Source: a bacterium (GTDB lineage Bacteria > Patescibacteriota > Microgenomatia > Levybacterales > UBA12049). From it: DNA of 5,463 bases. Below, piece after piece: positions 3,616-5,463 of the stretch. The DNA is taken from the NCBI GenBank assembly GCA_021852095.1, contig JAJZOC010000083.1, positions 1-5,463 on the forward strand, written 5' to 3'. The first letter of the stretch is position 1. Each line of letters starts with the position of its first letter. Both the position numbers and the translations under genes were made by a program. Below the pieces are notes generated by a model, which searched no databases, had not been told where the DNA came from, and saw nothing but the letters and a program-made list of their open reading frames with translations.

Positions 3616-5463
3616 TCCGGTGACACAGGTTTTGAATCTATGTTCGTTAACTTATTTAAGAGCATTGGGTAGGAAGACAATTTTGGAAATATTTTTTCCG
3701 CTTCTTTTTTTGTTGTTTCTATAAGCGATATATCTGAAAAGTTTGCGATTTTAAGAAACTTAGTGCCATGCTGCATTGTTCCGTAGAGTTCTCCGGGTCC
3801 CCGCAGTCTTAAATCCAGCTCCGCCAGTTCTGCTCCATTACACATAGTTTCCATTGCTTTTAGCCGAGCCAGAGTTTCTTCATTTTTTGCTTGGGTAAAC
3901 AAAAGGCAGTAAGATTCTTTGTCTCCCCTACCCACTCTTCCTCGCAATTGATGAAGTTGTGCCAGTCCAAAACGCTCCGATCCTTCAATCATCATAATTG
4001 TCGCGTTGGGTATATCAATTCCAACCTCAACCACGGGTGTTGTAACCAGGATATCAAGCTTTTTGTCTCTGAATTTCTGCAAAATATCATTTTTTTCCTT
4101 AGATTTTAATTTCCCGTGTAAAAGCCCAATTTTAAGATCCTTAAAATCTTCTTTTTTCAGCCTTTCGTATTCTTTTACTGCCGCCTTAACGCTTAATATG
4201 CTTTCCGATTCTTCTATAAAAGGACAAATTATAAAAGCCTGGGTTTTATACAATTCAATTTGAGACTTTATCCATTTATAGGCGTTTGTTCTTTTTTCAG
4301 AGGGTACAAGCCATGTTTTAATAACTTTTCTATCGTTTGGCATTTCATCAAGATAGGATATATCCAGGTCTCCATAGAGAGTTAAAGCGATAGTTCTTGG
4401 AATTGGAGTTGCTGTCATGGTTAAAAGATGAGGATTTTTTCCTTTATTTCTGATGATGGCTCTTTGTTCGACCCCAAATCTTTGCTGTTCGTCTATTACG
4501 ACCAGACCCAGTTTGTCAAACTGAATTTTTTTCGATAAAACCGCATGCGTACCAATAAGAATATCAAAGCCTGGGTTATTTTTTTGATCTTTCCTTAACT
4601 TTTTATTCCCCGTTACTAATTCAACTCTAACTCCAAATGGACTTAACAGATTCGAGATGGTATCGTAGTGTTGTTGAGCTAATATTTCCGTAGGAGCCAT
4701 TAAAACAGACTGAAAACCATTTAAAGAAGTAAGATACATTGCTATCGTTGCTACGACCGTCTTGCCGGATCCAACATCTCCTTCTAAAAGTCTATTCATG
4801 GTTTTTTTTCCAGCAAGATCTTTGAATATTTGCGAAACTGCTCTTTTTTGCGCCCCGGTTAATTGGAAAGGCAGTTTTTTCCAAAAATTTTCGATATCCT
4901 TTTTATAATGGGAAACAGATAAGGGATGTCCTCTAAAATTTTCTAACCATTTACGTTTTCTGTTCAATACAGCAAGTTGTATAAGAAATAGTTCATCAAA
5001 CGATAATCTATGTCTTGCTCTATCAGCATAATCCTTTATTTTCGGAAAATGAATTTGTTCTATTGCATCATTGAATCTTATTAAATTATTGTTTTTCAGA
5101 ATCGAATCAGGAATATACTCAAACAAATTTTGTTTGCTTTTTTGTAAGATATTGTATATTTGACGACGTAACCATTTTGATGAAATGCCTTTAGTTTCAG
5201 GATATACAGGAACTATTCGTCCAGTATGAATTGTTGGCGCGTCTTTTAAAATTACTTCATATTCCGGAGATTTAATACTTTTACCGTTATATGGATCAAG
5301 CGAAATCTGTCCCGAAACAGAAAGGATCATTTGCTTTTGGATTGTGTTTATAAGAAAGGGTTGATTAAACCAAATTATATTTATTCTGCCGGTTTCATCT
5401 TCTATTATTGCTTTTTGAAGCCTCAAGGAATTTTTCGTATATTCATTTTTTATTTCAACTACT
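3612..5463 (-). CDS. recG: ATP-dependent DNA helicase RecG, N-terminus beyond the window
   Basis: RecG is a superfamily 2 helicase that regresses stalled replication forks and migrates branched DNA. The frame is open to the window edge at 5463, so the TTG at 5426 is not the true start; roughly the first 60-90 residues are missing. Counting from 5426, the visible part holds the OB-fold wedge domain (about 5-60, from KAIIEDETGRINIIWFN), Walker A GDVGSGKT (216-223), motif Ia APTEILA (244-250), a DEQQ box in IDEQQRFGV (311-319), motif III TAT-PIPRT (338-345), motif V near TTPVVEVGIDIPNA (462-475) and motif VI QLRGRVGR (493-500). The RecG-specific C-terminal LRGPGELYGTMQHG (541-554) is present. 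Motif II has Gln where E. coli RecG has DEQH. No frameshift or internal stop is seen. The next minus-strand gene is 310 nt away. Confidence 0.97.
   Translation of the reverse strand, partial: VVEIKNEYTKNSLRLQKAIIEDETGRINIIWFNQPFLINTIQKQMILSVSGQISLDPYNGKSIKSPEYEVILKDAPTIHTGRIVPVYPETKGISSKWLRRQIYNILQKSKQNLFEYIPDSILKNNNLIRFNDAIEQIHFPKIKDYADRARHRLSFDELFLIQLAVLNRKRKWLENFRGHPLSVSHYKKDIENFWKKLPFQLTGAQKRAVSQIFKDLAGKKTMNRLLEGDVGSGKTVVATIAMYLTSLNGFQSVLMAPTEILAQQHYDTISNLLSPFGVRVELVTGNKKLRKDQKNNPGFDILIGTHAVLSKKIQFDKLGLVVIDEQQRFGVEQRAIIRNKGKNPHLLTMTATPIPRTIALTLYGDLDISYLDEMPNDRKVIKTWLVPSEKRTNAYKWIKSQIELYKTQAFIICPFIEESESILSVKAAVKEYERLKKEDFKDLKIGLLHGKLKSKEKNDILQKFRDKKLDILVTTPVVEVGIDIPNATIMMIEGSERFGLAQLHQLRGRVGRGDKESYCLLFTQAKNEETLARLKAMETMCNGAELAELDLRLRGPGELYGTMQHGTKFLKIANFSDISLIETTKKEAEKIFPKLSSYPMLLNKLTNIDSKPVSPD

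Noticed and set aside
3891..4263. Plus-strand ORFs 3891-4109 and 4006-4263
   Set aside because: They are antisense to the conserved helicase motifs of recG.
5424..5426. TTG at 5426 as the recG start
   Set aside because: The frame stays open to the window edge and the protein would begin inside the OB-fold wedge domain, so the true start is upstream of the window.

Overview
This is an AT-rich window with closely packed genes, almost all on the minus strand. It reads like part of a small, streamlined bacterial genome. The proteins are short versions of housekeeping families, the order is recG ... rpmF-nusB-rnc-rpsP-KH-trmD, gaps are tiny or negative, and Shine-Dalgarno motifs are mostly absent. 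Together these suggest a Candidate Phyla Radiation (Patescibacteria) genome, possibly of the Microgenomates type. That lineage call is inference from style, not from a marker phylogeny. TGA acts as a stop in rpsP, rpmF and the DUF4239 gene, so this is not the TGA=Gly code of Gracilibacteria/Absconditabacteria.

Layout in the direction of transcription (high to low coordinates): (1) 5463-3612, recG, the branch-migrating DNA helicase, whose N-terminal start lies outside the window. (2) 3611-3302, a gap of about 310 nt. It carries a plausible promoter for the next genes, an inverted-repeat structure, and a doubtful small plus-strand ORF. (3) 3301-2027, a two-gene membrane module: a two-TM protein with a bacterial PH-like (bPH_2/YdbS-like) domain and, 6 nt later, a four-TM DUF4239 protein. 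(4) 1967-741, rpmF (L32), nusB and rnc, all overlapping or coupled, behind a candidate promoter. (5) 719 to the left edge, rpsP (S16), a KhpA-like KH protein and trmD (cut by the window edge), behind a near-consensus extended -10 promoter that overlaps the end of rnc.

Two functional groups are present. The right-hand gene handles DNA repair. The left-hand block is a ribosome-biogenesis cluster covering two ribosomal proteins, rRNA transcription antitermination (NusB), rRNA processing (RNase III), a KH RNA-binding protein and tRNA m1G37 methylation. The PH/DUF4239 pair sits between them and is the only accessory-looking element. No CRISPR, tRNA, rRNA, transposase or defence gene of a named type is visible. 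The most notable signals are two promoter -10 boxes placed exactly 9 nt before the ATG of ribosomal protein genes (suggesting leaderless mRNAs), the absence of rimM between the KH gene and trmD, and the uncharacterised membrane pair.
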